Shown here piece by piece: positions 36,233 through 45,264 of a DNA stretch of 64,000 bases (position 1 is the stretch's first letter; every line of letters starts with the position of its first letter). The notes below the pieces were generated by a model that was not told the origin of the DNA, did no database searches, and saw only the letters and a program-made list of their open reading frames with translations. Both the position numbers and the translations under genes were made by a program. Origin of the DNA: Rhodoferax potami (GTDB taxonomy: Bacteria > Pseudomonadota > Gammaproteobacteria > Burkholderiales > Burkholderiaceae_C); assembly GCF_032193805.1 (NCBI RefSeq), contig NZ_JAVBIK010000001.1:2811001-2875000 (forward strand), in the 5' to 3' direction.

Positions 36233-37087
36233 TCAGGCGGCCGCTTGTGAAAACTGTTGGAGGTTCAGGATGCGTTGGGCGCGCAGGTAGACAGGTTTGT
36301 CCACCATCTTTCCCTGCACCTGGAGCGCCCCCGTGGGGCCATTGCCTGTGTGAGCCGCATCCCAGGCGGTGACCACTTCGTGCGCCCAATCGACCTCCGC
36401 AGGCAGCGGAGCCAAGGCACGGCGAACGCCTGCTATTTGGGCGGGGTGGATGCACATCTTGGCGCCGAACCCTAGGCGCATGGCGTCCTGCATATCGGCT
36501 TGGGTGTGCTCGGCCAGTACCGAGGGCGTAACGCCTGCCACCGGTGCGGCGAGCCCTGCGGCCCGCGAGGCCAACACCAGCTGAGAGGCGGCCAGCGTGA
36601 GCGTGGGGCTGTCTGCGGGGATGTTCAGATCCACCATCAGATCCAGCGCGCCCAGCGCGAGCCGGGTGACCGATGCGTGGCTAGCGATGGATGGGCAGGC
36701 GGCGATGCCGGCTGCAGTTTCCACCAAGGCCAGCAACTCTGTGTCAGCTTGCATGACACCACGAACGTTTTGCAAGTCTTCAGCGCGTTCTGCTTTGGCG
36801 AGCATGACGCCGCAGGCCGGCAAGGTGCGCAGCAGGGCCAGGTCGTCAGCAAAGAAGTCGCTGCGAGCGTCGTTGATGCGCACCATCAGCCGCTGCGGGG
36901 GCAAGTTGGTGGAGGCGGCGTGCATCCAGGAGTGGATTGCCTGCCGCGCTGCAGCTTTGTCCGCAGGCGCAACCGCATCTTCCAGATCCAGGATGACGCG
37001 CTCGGCATCGCTTGCTGCCGCTTTGGCGAAGCGCTCCGGGCGATTACCCGGAACGAAGAGGTAGGTGTAGGGGGCCAGCGTGCTCAT
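36233..37087 (-). CDS. HpcH/HpaI aldolase / CitE-type lyase, probable (S)-citramalyl-CoA lyase
   Basis: A 284-aa CitE-family barrel enzyme with the Mg/CoA motifs FVPGNRPERFAKA, ILDLEDAVAP, the Arg of VRINDARS, and KMCIHPAQIAGV. In the itaconate pathway such an enzyme (Ccl) splits (S)-citramalyl-CoA to acetyl-CoA and pyruvate. The assignment comes from its neighbours, a CaiB CoA transferase and an itaconyl-CoA hydratase-like gene, with 7 bp to the former. Malyl-CoA or citryl-CoA cannot be excluded as substrate. Confidence 0.8.
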   Translation of the reverse strand: MSTLAPYTYLFVPGNRPERFAKAAASDAERVILDLEDAVAPADKAAARQAIHSWMHAASTNLPPQRLMVRINDARSDFFADDLALLRTLPACGVMLAKAERAEDLQNVRGVMQADTELLALVETAAGIAACPSIASHASVTRLALGALDLMVDLNIPADSPTLTLAASQLVLASRAAGLAAPVAGVTPSVLAEHTQADMQDAMRLGFGAKMCIHPAQIAGVRRALAPLPAEVDWAHEVVTAWDAAHTGNGPTGALQVQGKMVDKPVYLRAQRILNLQQFSQAAA

Positions 37088-37094
37088 GCGGCGC

Positions 37095-38276
37095 TCACAC
37101 TGCGGCTTCGGTGCGCAGGGCGTCTATCTGTGCTGCGCTGTAGCCCAGGCTGCCAAGAATGGCGCCGGTGTGCTCGCCCAATGCAGGCACCGGGTCCATG
37201 CGGGCAGCGCCGTGTTGCCAACTGCCGGGTGGTATCAGGGCCGGCACAGTGCCTTTGGCGGTTTCAACCGTCGTCCAGCGCTGGCGGGCTTTGAGCTGAG
37301 GGTGCTCCCACACTTCGGCCATGGTGTTGACTTGTGCATTGGCGATGCCGGCTTCTTCCAAGCGCTGCGCCACATCAGCGGCGGAGAGGCTGGAGAACGC
37401 CTGCAGAATTAAGGCAGACAGTTCCGCCCGCTGTGCACTGCGCTTGCCATTGCTGGAGAAGCGTTCTTCGCTGGCGAGTTGGGGTTGCAGCAAAACCTTG
37501 TCGCAGAAGATCTTCCACTCCCGTTCGTTTTGCAGTCCCAGCATGACGGTTTTGCCATCTCCGGCAGCAAAAGGGCCATAGGGGTAAATGGTGGCGTGGC
37601 TGGCACCGGTGCGCGCAGGAGGAGTCGCACCTTCGAAAGCGTAGTACAGCGGGTAGTTCATCCACTCGCCCAGAGCCTCGAGCATGGAAATGTCGATGCG
37701 CTGTCCCTGGCCGGTTTGCTGGCGGTGCATCAGTGCGGCCAGGATGTTGGTGTAGGCATACATGCCGGCGGCAATATCGGCAATGGATGGGCCGGCTTTG
37801 GACGGTGTATCCGGCGTACCGGTCACGGAGACGAAGCCGGCTTCGCTCTGGATCAACAGGTCATAAGCCTTCTTGTCACGGTAAGGGCCGTCGCTGCCGT
37901 AGCCGGAGATATCGCAGACGATGATGCCAGGCTTGACCTTGGAGAGCGCCTCATACGACAAGCCCAGTCGTGCGGCGGCGCCCGGTGCCAGGTTCTGCAC
38001 CACGACGTCCGCCTCTTCAACGATCAGGCGCATCAGGATTTTTTGCGCTTCATCGTGTTTGACGTCCAGGGTCAAGCTCTCTTTGGAGCGGTTGGTCCAG
38101 ACAAAGTGTGAGGCCAAGCCGCGTACACGCTCGTCGTAACCCCGGGCAAAGTCGCCGGTGCCGGGGCGTTCAATCTTGATGACACGGGCACCCATGTCGG
38201 CCAGCTGGCGGGTGGCAAAGGGCGCTGCAATGGCGTGTTCCAGCGTGACAACGGTAATGCCTTTGAGAGGTTGCAT
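37095..38276 (-). CDS. CaiB/BaiF family CoA transferase, probable itaconate/mesaconate CoA transferase
   Basis: A 393-aa class III CoA transferase. The N-terminus LEHAIAAPFATRQLADMGARVIKIERPGTGDFARGYD and the catalytic Asp region (LTLDVKHDEAQ, then GSDGPYRDKKAYDLLIQSEAG) are typical of the family. It moves CoA from succinyl-CoA to a dicarboxylic acid. The first segment strongly resembles what I recall of the itaconate CoA transferase Ict of Pseudomonas, which with the hydratase and lyase next to it fits C5-dicarboxylate activation. Substrate remains inferred. Confidence 0.82.
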   Translation of the reverse strand: MQPLKGITVVTLEHAIAAPFATRQLADMGARVIKIERPGTGDFARGYDERVRGLASHFVWTNRSKESLTLDVKHDEAQKILMRLIVEEADVVVQNLAPGAAARLGLSYEALSKVKPGIIVCDISGYGSDGPYRDKKAYDLLIQSEAGFVSVTGTPDTPSKAGPSIADIAAGMYAYTNILAALMHRQQTGQGQRIDISMLEALGEWMNYPLYYAFEGATPPARTGASHATIYPYGPFAAGDGKTVMLGLQNEREWKIFCDKVLLQPQLASEERFSSNGKRSAQRAELSALILQAFSSLSAADVAQRLEEAGIANAQVNTMAEVWEHPQLKARQRWTTVETAKGTVPALIPPGSWQHGAARMDPVPALGEHTGAILGSLGYSAAQIDALRTEAAV

Positions 38277-38302
38277 AGCGATGAGATAGAGGGATCAGGG
38301 TT

Positions 38303-39160
38303 TCAGGCAAGCGTGGCAGTGGCATCCATGGTCAGAAACCCTTCGTGGTCTCTGCCCCAGAGGCGCACCGTCTTGCCATCTGCAGACGGCTCTCCGTGTA
38401 CGGAGAAAGGGTGGATGTCAAACGTGGGCCGCACAGCCTTGAATTCAAAATGGCGCACCACGGCATCGGGCTTGTTGCTGCGTAACAGGTCCATCAGCAA
38501 AGTGGCAATCAGGGGGCCATGAACGATAAGGCCGGGGTAGCCCTCGACTTCGGTGACGTATTTGCGGTCATAGTGAATGCGGTGGCCGTTGAATGTCAGC
38601 GCCGAGTAGCGGAACAAGAGCACGTCGTCGGGCACGATGTGGCGCTCCCATGCAAATGCGGTCGGCGCAGCTGTAGGCGCGGGCACCACGTCATCCGGCT
38701 TGGGGGCATCGCGGTACACGATGTTGTGGTGTTCGGTGAGGGCGGGATGCCCCTCGCTATTGCGGCTGATCTCGTGGCGCACTTTCACGAAAATCAGGTT
38801 GCCTGTGCGGCCTGATTTCTCCTTCACGTCCATGATGGTGGACTTACGTCGCAGGGAGTCACCAAGACGCAAGGGTTGGTGAAAGGTGAAGTCGCTGCCC
38901 GCCCACATGCGGCGGGGTAGGGGCACGGGGGGCAAAAAGCTGCCACGTTTGGCGTGCCCGTCCGCTCCGATTTCCGATTGTGCGTACATCGGCAGGAAAT
39001 ACATCCAGTGCCAGAGGTACGGCAGAGGCGTTCCTTTAGGGGGGCGTTGTCCTGCCAAGGGTGCAGGCCAGTCGAGGGTGGCTGACATCGCTGCGTAGGG
39101 CGTCGCAGTGGCGATGTCGTCCACAGTTTCGCTGCGGCCGATCCAGTCTTGCAAATTCAT
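38303..39160 (-). CDS. FAS1-like dehydratase / MaoC family, probable itaconyl-CoA or mesaconyl-C4-CoA hydratase
   Basis: A 285-aa double-hotdog protein. It starts MNLQDWIGRSETVDDIATATP, has the N-terminal FAS1-like half with FTFHQPLRLGDSLRRKSTI and the C-terminal MaoC hydratase half with RYSALTFNGHRIHYDRKYVTEVEGYPGLIVHGPL, whose Asp/His-containing motif is catalytic in hydratases. In the pathway it would hydrate itaconyl-CoA or mesaconyl-C4-CoA to citramalyl-CoA. The start at 39160 is the conserved one; upstream in-frame codons overlap the tctC end. Confidence 0.85.
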   Translation of the reverse strand: MNLQDWIGRSETVDDIATATPYAAMSATLDWPAPLAGQRPPKGTPLPYLWHWMYFLPMYAQSEIGADGHAKRGSFLPPVPLPRRMWAGSDFTFHQPLRLGDSLRRKSTIMDVKEKSGRTGNLIFVKVRHEISRNSEGHPALTEHHNIVYRDAPKPDDVVPAPTAAPTAFAWERHIVPDDVLLFRYSALTFNGHRIHYDRKYVTEVEGYPGLIVHGPLIATLLMDLLRSNKPDAVVRHFEFKAVRPTFDIHPFSVHGEPSADGKTVRLWGRDHEGFLTMDATATLA

Positions 39161-39177
39161 GCTGCGTGCTCCCCGGC

Positions 39178-40152
39178 TCAATCGATTTGAATCTTGGCCG
39201 CGGTCACCACCGCTTTCCAATGGGCGGCTTCTTTCTTGACGAATGCTTTAAGCTGGTCAGGGGTGCCTGTCTCGACCTCTGCGCCCTGGTCTTCGATCTT
39301 CTTCTCGGTTGCTTTGTCGGTCAGGATGGCGTTCATTTCCTTGTTCAACTTGTCAATGACGGACTTGGGCGTCTTGGCGGGCGCAAACATTGCGTACCAC
39401 TGCGACATGTTGACGTTGGCAATGCCTTGCTCAGCCAGCGTGGGCAATTCGGGCATCACGATGGAGCGCTTCTCGCCGGCAATGCCCAGTGCTCGCAGCT
39501 TGCCGCCTTTGACCTGCGGGTAGGCAGTAAACATGCTGGGGAACATGAGCTGGGTACTGCCCGCAATGGTGTCCACCACGGCGGGTGCAGAGCCCTTGTA
39601 AGGAATGCCCTGCATTTCCAAAGCAGCGGACATCCGGAACAGCTCGCCGGCAATGTGGGGGGCAGTGCCATTTCCCGCGCTGGCGTAGTTGAAAGTGTTG
39701 GGTTTGGCTTTGATCAGCTGGACCAGCTCTTTCGCATTTTTGGCAGGCACGTTGTTGTTCACCACCAGCACGGTGGGAGAGGCGGCAATCATGCCGATGG
39801 GCTCGAAGTCAGTGACCGGGTCGTACTTCAGCTTTTGCAGGGCCGGGTTGATGCCATGGGTGGCGATGTAGCCCAGCATGATGGTGTAGCCGTCAGGTGC
39901 AGCTTTGGCCACATGTTCAGAGGCAATGGCGCCGCCGGCACCAGCCTTGTTTTCTACCACAACGGATTGGCCGAGTTTGGCACTGAGGCCTTGGCCGATG
40001 ATTCGCGCAATCGCGTCATTGGCGCCGCCAGCAGCCGTCGGGACCACGATGGTGATGGTCTTTTCAGGCCATGCCTGAGCGAGTGCCTGTGATAGCGGGG
40101 TAAACAGCGCGCCAATGGCAACCGTGGCGGTGAGCAAGTTCTTCAAGGGCAT
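39178..40152 (-). CDS. tctC: Tripartite tricarboxylate transporter substrate-binding protein
   Basis: A 324-aa periplasmic binding protein (Bug family) with signal peptide MPLKNLLTATVAIGALF...SQALAQ cleaved before AWPEKTITI. Family motifs are VVPTAAGGANDAIARIIGQGL, VENKAGAGGAIASEHVA and DGYTIMLGYIATHGINPAL. The start at 40152 has CAGGAGAC upstream. It is the first gene of the operon and is divergent from a LysR regulator over 83 bp. Ligand is inferred to be a di- or tricarboxylate handled by the downstream enzymes. Confidence 0.92.
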   Translation of the reverse strand: MPLKNLLTATVAIGALFTPLSQALAQAWPEKTITIVVPTAAGGANDAIARIIGQGLSAKLGQSVVVENKAGAGGAIASEHVAKAAPDGYTIMLGYIATHGINPALQKLKYDPVTDFEPIGMIAASPTVLVVNNNVPAKNAKELVQLIKAKPNTFNYASAGNGTAPHIAGELFRMSAALEMQGIPYKGSAPAVVDTIAGSTQLMFPSMFTAYPQVKGGKLRALGIAGEKRSIVMPELPTLAEQGIANVNMSQWYAMFAPAKTPKSVIDKLNKEMNAILTDKATEKKIEDQGAEVETGTPDQLKAFVKKEAAHWKAVVTAAKIQID

Positions 40153-40235
40153 AACCGTGTCTCCTGATTGTTGTAAGCCGGATGTTGCGCTGTTGCCGTT
40201 CATTTGTGAATTGCAACTTTTGCTAGCATTAGTGC

Positions 40236-41150
40236 ATGGCACGCATCAATTTTGATTTACAGCAACTGCAGGCTTTTGTGGCCGTGGCGGAGCGAGGCAG
40301 CTTCCGCGCTGCGGCAGACGAGATTCATTTGTCGTCTCCGGCGTTGAGCCGGCGTATCGAGCGGCTGGAGTCCATCCTGGGCGCCAAGCTGTTTAACCGC
40401 ACCACCCGCGATGTGAAGCTGACGCCGCTGGGGCGCACTTTTCTCGAGCGCGCCCGCGCGGCACTGGACGACTTGGAAGCGGCCATGCTCGGCATCTCTG
40501 ACATTGCGGGAAGCCGTATTGGGCGGGTGACTGTGGCCTGTGTGCCCTCAGCAGCGCTGCACTTTTTGCCCTCGGTGGTCAGTTCCTTCAGCGACAAGTT
40601 TCCGAAGATCCGCATCCGCTTGATGGATGAGGCCGCCGGCCAAGTGGTGGCCAGTGTGTTGGCGGGCGAGTGCGACTTCGGTATCGCCTTCATGGGCAAC
40701 CAGGTGCCGGGGGTGGACTTCCTGCCGATTCATGATGACGAGTTTGTGCTGGCCATGCCCCGCGGGCATGCCATGGCCAAGCGCCGCTCTGTCGCATGGG
40801 CAGATTTGGCCGATGAAAAGTTGATTGCCGTCGCGCGCAGCAGCGGCAACCGTCAGCTGCTGGACGATGCCTTGGCCCGTGCCGGCTGTAACCCCTCTTA
40901 CCGTTTTGAAGTCAGCCACATTGCCACGCTGTTGGGCATGGTGGAGGCGGGGTTGGGCATGGCGGCAGTGCCGCGGCTGGCGCTGCCCGCAAACCACCCT
41001 ACCTTGGTGGGTGTGGCTTTACGGCAGCCAGCGGTGTCCCGGCAATTGGGGCTTACCACTTTGCATGGCGCTACCCTGAGTGCGCCCTCGCAGGTGTTTT
41101 ACGAGCACCTGCGCGCGGCACTTCAGGCCAAGAAAAAGCCTAAGGCGTGA
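40236..41150 (+). CDS. LysR-family regulator of the adjacent tct/itaconate-type operon
   Basis: A 304-aa LysR protein: winged helix-turn-helix at about 8-65 (LQQLQAFVAVAERGSFRAAADEIHLSSPALSRRIERLE) and an effector domain (about 93-295) that senses a small molecule. It is transcribed away from tctC across 83 bp, the standard arrangement for a LysR activator, and matches the position of RipR/ItcR-type regulators of itaconate genes. Its 3' end overlaps nadB by 11 bp on the opposite strand. Confidence 0.88.
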   Translation: MARINFDLQQLQAFVAVAERGSFRAAADEIHLSSPALSRRIERLESILGAKLFNRTTRDVKLTPLGRTFLERARAALDDLEAAMLGISDIAGSRIGRVTVACVPSAALHFLPSVVSSFSDKFPKIRIRLMDEAAGQVVASVLAGECDFGIAFMGNQVPGVDFLPIHDDEFVLAMPRGHAMAKRRSVAWADLADEKLIAVARSSGNRQLLDDALARAGCNPSYRFEVSHIATLLGMVEAGLGMAAVPRLALPANHPTLVGVALRQPAVSRQLGLTTLHGATLSAPSQVFYEHLRAALQAKKKPKA

Positions 41151-42753
41151 GCGTCGTTGGCACCGCCACATCCAGCATGCCGGGGTAGTCGCGGCTGAAG
41201 TGCAGTCCGCGGCTCTCGTGGCGGGCTTGGGCGCTTTTCACAATCAGGTCGGCGACCTGCACCAGGTTGCGTAGCTCCAGCAGGTCGCGGGTGACATGGA
41301 AGTGGGCATAGAACTCGGCAATCTCGTCTTGCAGCAGCGCGATGCGGTGGGCCGCGCGCTCCAGCCGTTTGTTGGTGCGCACGATGCCCACGTAGTCCCA
41401 CATGAAACGGCGCAGCTCGTCCCAGTTGTGGGAGATGACCACGCTCTCGTCCGCATCGGTCACACGGCTGTCGTCCCAGGCGGGCAGTTGGCGCGGTGCT
41501 TCAGAGCTGCCATTGGCAAGCTCACTTGCTATCAAAGCAGTAGCGGATCGCGCAAACACCATGCACTCCACCAGCGAATTCGATGCCAAACGGTTCGCGC
41601 CGTGCAAGCCGGTGCAGGCGGTTTCGCCCACGGCATACAGGCCCTCGACATCGGTGCGGGCATCGAGGTCGGTGACCACGCCGCCGCAGGTGTAGTGGGC
41701 GGCCGGCACCACGGGGATGGGCTGCTTGGCCATGTCGATGCCCAGCTCCAGGCAGCGGGCGTAGATGTTGGGGAAGTGCTCTTGGATAAAGCTCAGGGGT
41801 TGGTGCGAGATGTCGAGGTACACGCAGTCAAAGCCACCTTTCTTCATCTCGAAGTCGATGGCGCGGGCCACCACGTCGCGCGGCGCCAGCTCGGCGCGCG
41901 GGTCATGTTTGGGCATGAAGCGCTCGCCGGTGGGCAGCAGCAGGCGGCCGCCTTCGCCACGCACCGCCTCGGTGATCAAAAAGCTCTTGGCGTGCGGGTG
42001 AAACAAGCAGGTGGGGTGGAACTGGATGAACTCCATGTTCTGCACCTGGCAGCCCGCGCGCCACGCGGCGGCAATACCGTCGCCAGTGGCCGTGTCGGGG
42101 TTGGTGGTGTAGAGATAGACCTTGCCGGCGCCGCCTGTAGCCAGGATGGTGTGGGGCGCCTGGAAGGTGAGCACTTCGTCAGTGTCGTCGTCCAGCGCGT
42201 ACAGGCCCACGCAGCGGTTGGGGCCAGCCTGGCCCAGCTTGGTGGTAGTGATCAGGTCGACCAGCGTGTGGTGCTCAAACAGCGTCACGTTGGCGCTGGC
42301 CTTCACCTTCTCGATCAGGGTCTGTTGCACGGCTGCGCCGGTGGCATCGGTCACGTGGACGATGCGGCGCGCGCTGTGGCCGCCTTCGCGGGTGAGGTGC
42401 AGTTGGCCGGCGTGGCCCGCTTCTTCCGAAAACGGCACGCCCAGCTTTTGCAGCCAGGCGATGGATTGGGGCGCGTTTTCCACCACGAACTGCGTGGCTT
42501 TGAGGTCGCACAGGCCGGCACCGGCAATCAGCGTGTCGTCCACATGGGCGGCAAAGCTGTCGTCTTTGTCCCACACGGCGGCGATGCCGCCTTGGGCCCA
42601 GCCGCTGCTGCCTTCGCGCACCGCACGTTTGGTGAGGATGGCCACGCGGTACTGCTGCGAGAGCAGCAGCGCCGCGCTCAGGCCGGCGAGGCCGCTGCCA
42701 ACGATGAGCACATCAAAGTGCAAGGGGGCGCTTGTTTTTGTTGTGGAGGTCAT
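41140..42753 (-). CDS. nadB: L-aspartate oxidase
   Basis: The 537-aa flavoenzyme oxidises L-aspartate to iminoaspartate, feeding NadA. It shows the FAD motif VLIVGSGLAGLSAALLLS near residues 14-31, the LTKRAVREGSSGWAQGGIAA loop, ATGGAGKVYLYTTNPDTATGDGIAAAWRAG and the substrate region GLHGANRLASNSLVECMVF. The start at 42753 has GGAGGT-type spacing upstream. A stretch at 41525-41552 resembles the interspersed repeat and encodes a variable segment (ALIASELANGSSE). Confidence 0.95.
   Translation of the reverse strand: MTSTTKTSAPLHFDVLIVGSGLAGLSAALLLSQQYRVAILTKRAVREGSSGWAQGGIAAVWDKDDSFAAHVDDTLIAGAGLCDLKATQFVVENAPQSIAWLQKLGVPFSEEAGHAGQLHLTREGGHSARRIVHVTDATGAAVQQTLIEKVKASANVTLFEHHTLVDLITTTKLGQAGPNRCVGLYALDDDTDEVLTFQAPHTILATGGAGKVYLYTTNPDTATGDGIAAAWRAGCQVQNMEFIQFHPTCLFHPHAKSFLITEAVRGEGGRLLLPTGERFMPKHDPRAELAPRDVVARAIDFEMKKGGFDCVYLDISHQPLSFIQEHFPNIYARCLELGIDMAKQPIPVVPAAHYTCGGVVTDLDARTDVEGLYAVGETACTGLHGANRLASNSLVECMVFARSATALIASELANGSSEAPRQLPAWDDSRVTDADESVVISHNWDELRRFMWDYVGIVRTNKRLERAAHRIALLQDEIAEFYAHFHVTRDLLELRNLVQVADLIVKSAQARHESRGLHFSRDYPGMLDVAVPTTLTP
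41525..41552. repeat. Partial repeat-like segment inside nadB
   Basis: TTGCTATCAAAGCAGTAGCG plus GATCGCGC matches about 22 of 28 positions of the first half of the repeat copy upstream of scpA. It encodes a non-conserved loop of NadB. No second half is seen, so this may be a degraded insertion or chance. Confidence 0.4.
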
Positions 42754-42790
42754 GCAAAAAGGGTCGGGAAAAATCAGGTTGTGGCAGACA

Positions 42791-44464
42791 TCAGGCCGCT
42801 TGCGCATCATGCACCGCAAGTTCCAGCGCCTGCGCCAAAGTAGGGCTGAGGTTGGCCGGGCCCAGGGCCTCGGTAACGCCGCAGCGCAGCAGGATGTCTT
42901 GTGGCTGGAAGGCCAGCCCGCATGCAATCAGGCGCACACCCCGCTTGTGGCAGGTGCGCACCAAGTCCAGCACGGTGTCCGCGCCGGAGGAGTCGATGTA
43001 GAGCACGTTTTTGAAGTCCAGCACCAGTACACGGGCTGGCAGGTGGTCTTCGAGGTTTTCGATCAGCTTCACCGCGCCAAAGAAGATGGCGCCGTGCAAT
43101 CGATGAGCTGCGATATCCCGTCCAAAATCAGCCAGCGGCGGGTAGTCCTGTGCGCTGAGTTGCTCGCAGCGGGAGAGGCTGGAGATGCGGTAGATGAAGG
43201 TCAGGCAGGCGGCGACCAGGCCTACTTCGACGGCCACGGTCAGGTCAAACACCACGGTGAGCAAGAACACTGCTAGCAGGGTCGCGCGGTAAGGCAGGCG
43301 GTATTGCCGCAGGTGCACAAATTCGCGCCACTCGCCCATGTTCCAGGCCACAAACATCAGGATGGCGGCCATGGCGGCCAGCGGAATGTTCTTGGCCAAG
43401 GGCGCTGTCACGAGCACCACCAGCAGCAGGGTGAGGGCGTGCACCATGCCAGCCACCGGGCTGCTGGCACCACTCTTGATGTTGGTGACCGTGCGGGCAA
43501 TGGTGCCGGTGGCCGGCATACCCCCGAAAAAGGGGGTGACCAGGTTGGCAATGCCTTGGGCCATCAGCTCCTGATTGGGGTCGTGCCGGTCGCCGATCAT
43601 GCCGTCAGCGACTCGGGCACAGAGCAGGGACTCAATGGCGCCGAGCATGGCCAGCGTGGTGGCAGGGATGAACAAAAAGCGCACGGTCTCCCAGCTGAAG
43701 TCGGGCAGGGCAAAGCCGGGTAATGCAGAGGGTACGCCGCCAAATCGGCTGCCGATGGTTTCTACTTCTAGGCCTGCCATGCCCACTACCAGCGTAGCCC
43801 CCACCAGTGCGACTACTGCGCCAGGCACCAGCACCAGCTTGGCAGCCCAGGCTTTGGATGGTGCTAGGCGTGCTAGACCGAACTGCCATGCCACGATGAC
43901 CGCCAGACTCGCCAAAGCCAGCGCAGTTGCAGGCAGGTTGATGGAGGAGAGCGAAGCACCCAGCGTGTGCAGGATGCCGAAGAAGCTGCCCGGCATAGGG
44001 CCGGTGTTCAGGCCCAGAAAGTCTTTGACCTGCGAGAGCGCAATCAGCACCGCAATACCGTTGGTGAAGCCGATGACCACCGCAATCGGGATAAAGCGAA
44101 CCAGCGTGCCCAGCCGGAAGAAACCGAAGGCGAACAACATCACACCGGACATGGCCGTGGCGATGACGAGGTTGGCATAGCCATAGCGCTCGACGATGCC
44201 GTACACAATGACGATGAATGCACCGGCCGGCCCGCCGATTTGCACCCGGCTGCCACCGAGCGCGGAGATCAGAAAGCCGGCAATGATGGCGGTGAACAGG
44301 CCTGCCTCGGGATTGAGGCCGCTGGCAATTGCAAAGGCCATGGCCAAGGGCAGCGCCACTACACCCACGGTAAGGCCGGCGCCTATGTCCCCTGCCAAGC
44401 GCTGCCGGTCGTAGCCCTGCAGGGCGTCCATCAGGCGCGGGTGAAAAAAGCGGGTTACAGCCAT
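42791..44464 (-). CDS. SulP family anion permease with STAS domain
   Basis: A 557-aa transporter. The membrane part (about 25-410) has 10-14 helices and SulP motifs GLTVGVVALPLAMAFAIASGLNPEAGL and GGPAGAFIVIVYG; the C-terminal STAS domain (about 430-550) has RVLVLDFKNVLYIDSSGADTV, with the Ser that is often phosphorylated in STAS proteins. Substrates of this family include sulfate and bicarbonate; which is used here cannot be told. The start at 44464 is set at MAVTRFF. It follows the DUF1275 gene by 5 bp. Confidence 0.9.
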   Translation of the reverse strand: MAVTRFFHPRLMDALQGYDRQRLAGDIGAGLTVGVVALPLAMAFAIASGLNPEAGLFTAIIAGFLISALGGSRVQIGGPAGAFIVIVYGIVERYGYANLVIATAMSGVMLFAFGFFRLGTLVRFIPIAVVIGFTNGIAVLIALSQVKDFLGLNTGPMPGSFFGILHTLGASLSSINLPATALALASLAVIVAWQFGLARLAPSKAWAAKLVLVPGAVVALVGATLVVGMAGLEVETIGSRFGGVPSALPGFALPDFSWETVRFLFIPATTLAMLGAIESLLCARVADGMIGDRHDPNQELMAQGIANLVTPFFGGMPATGTIARTVTNIKSGASSPVAGMVHALTLLLVVLVTAPLAKNIPLAAMAAILMFVAWNMGEWREFVHLRQYRLPYRATLLAVFLLTVVFDLTVAVEVGLVAACLTFIYRISSLSRCEQLSAQDYPPLADFGRDIAAHRLHGAIFFGAVKLIENLEDHLPARVLVLDFKNVLYIDSSGADTVLDLVRTCHKRGVRLIACGLAFQPQDILLRCGVTEALGPANLSPTLAQALELAVHDAQAA

Positions 44465-44469
44465 GCGGA

Positions 44470-45216
44470 TCAGGCGGCAGGGTAAGCGGAAGGGTGCAGG
44501 TCCTTCCACAGGGGTTTGATCACGAGCGCCAGCAGTGCCAAGGCCAAAGGCAAGGTGGCGATGTAGCCCACATGCTTGAAGCCCATGGCCCCGGCCAAAG
44601 CGCCCAGAGCAAATGCCGCAATCAGTTTGCCCTGCAGGCGCAGCTTGTCGCGGTTGGCGCACACGGGGTGTTCAGAAGGTGCGGGGTTGATGTAGAGCAG
44701 CTTGCCCAGCTCAATACCCATATCAGTGACCAGGCCGGTGATGTGGGTGGTGCGGATTTCGGCGCGCGAGATTTTGGTGATCACCGCGTTCTGCAGACCC
44801 ATGATGAAGCAGAGCAGCACCACCGTGAGCGGCACAAACAGGTGGGCAGCGACGGCAATGGCACCACCAAACAAGCCGAACACTAGCAGCAGCGCTGCTT
44901 CCAGTAATAGCGGCAGCCCGTAGGCGCTGTGCAGGTGGTGCCGCATGCCCCAGTTCACCAGCAGGGCAGTGCACATGGCACCGGTCACAAAGGCCAGCAG
45001 CATGGCCAGGCCGACCAGTGCAGTGCTGGTGTGGCCAAGCACCAAAGCATCCGCCATGCCCGACACCACGCCCGTCATGTGGGAGGTGTACTGGTTCACC
45101 GCCAGAAAGCCGCCTGCATTGGCAGCCCCTGCCACTGCTGCGAGGGTCACGCCCAGGCGTGTGTTGGCTTGAGGGGTGCGCTGCACATCGGTCCAACCAC
45201 GGATCAGGGGGATCAT
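44470..45216 (-). CDS. DUF1275 (YoaK) family membrane protein
   Basis: A 248-aa integral membrane protein with about six helices. Recognisable family features are the early GFLAVNQYTSHMTGVVSGMADALVLG and FIMGLQNAVITKISRAEIRTTHITGLVTDMGIELG. Function is unknown. It is 5 bp upstream of the SulP gene and likely shares its transcript. Confidence 0.88.
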   Translation of the reverse strand: MIPLIRGWTDVQRTPQANTRLGVTLAAVAGAANAGGFLAVNQYTSHMTGVVSGMADALVLGHTSTALVGLAMLLAFVTGAMCTALLVNWGMRHHLHSAYGLPLLLEAALLLVFGLFGGAIAVAAHLFVPLTVVLLCFIMGLQNAVITKISRAEIRTTHITGLVTDMGIELGKLLYINPAPSEHPVCANRDKLRLQGKLIAAFALGALAGAMGFKHVGYIATLPLALALLALVIKPLWKDLHPSAYPAA

Positions 45217-45264
45217 GCTGTGGGACCGGTGTGTGCTGTGCCTGATGGATAAAGCGACTGTGCT

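Noticed and set aside
41296..42843. A 515-codon open frame antisense to nadB
   Set aside because: Composition is that of a reverse-frame shadow (rich in G, A, V, H) and nadB on the other strand is certain.
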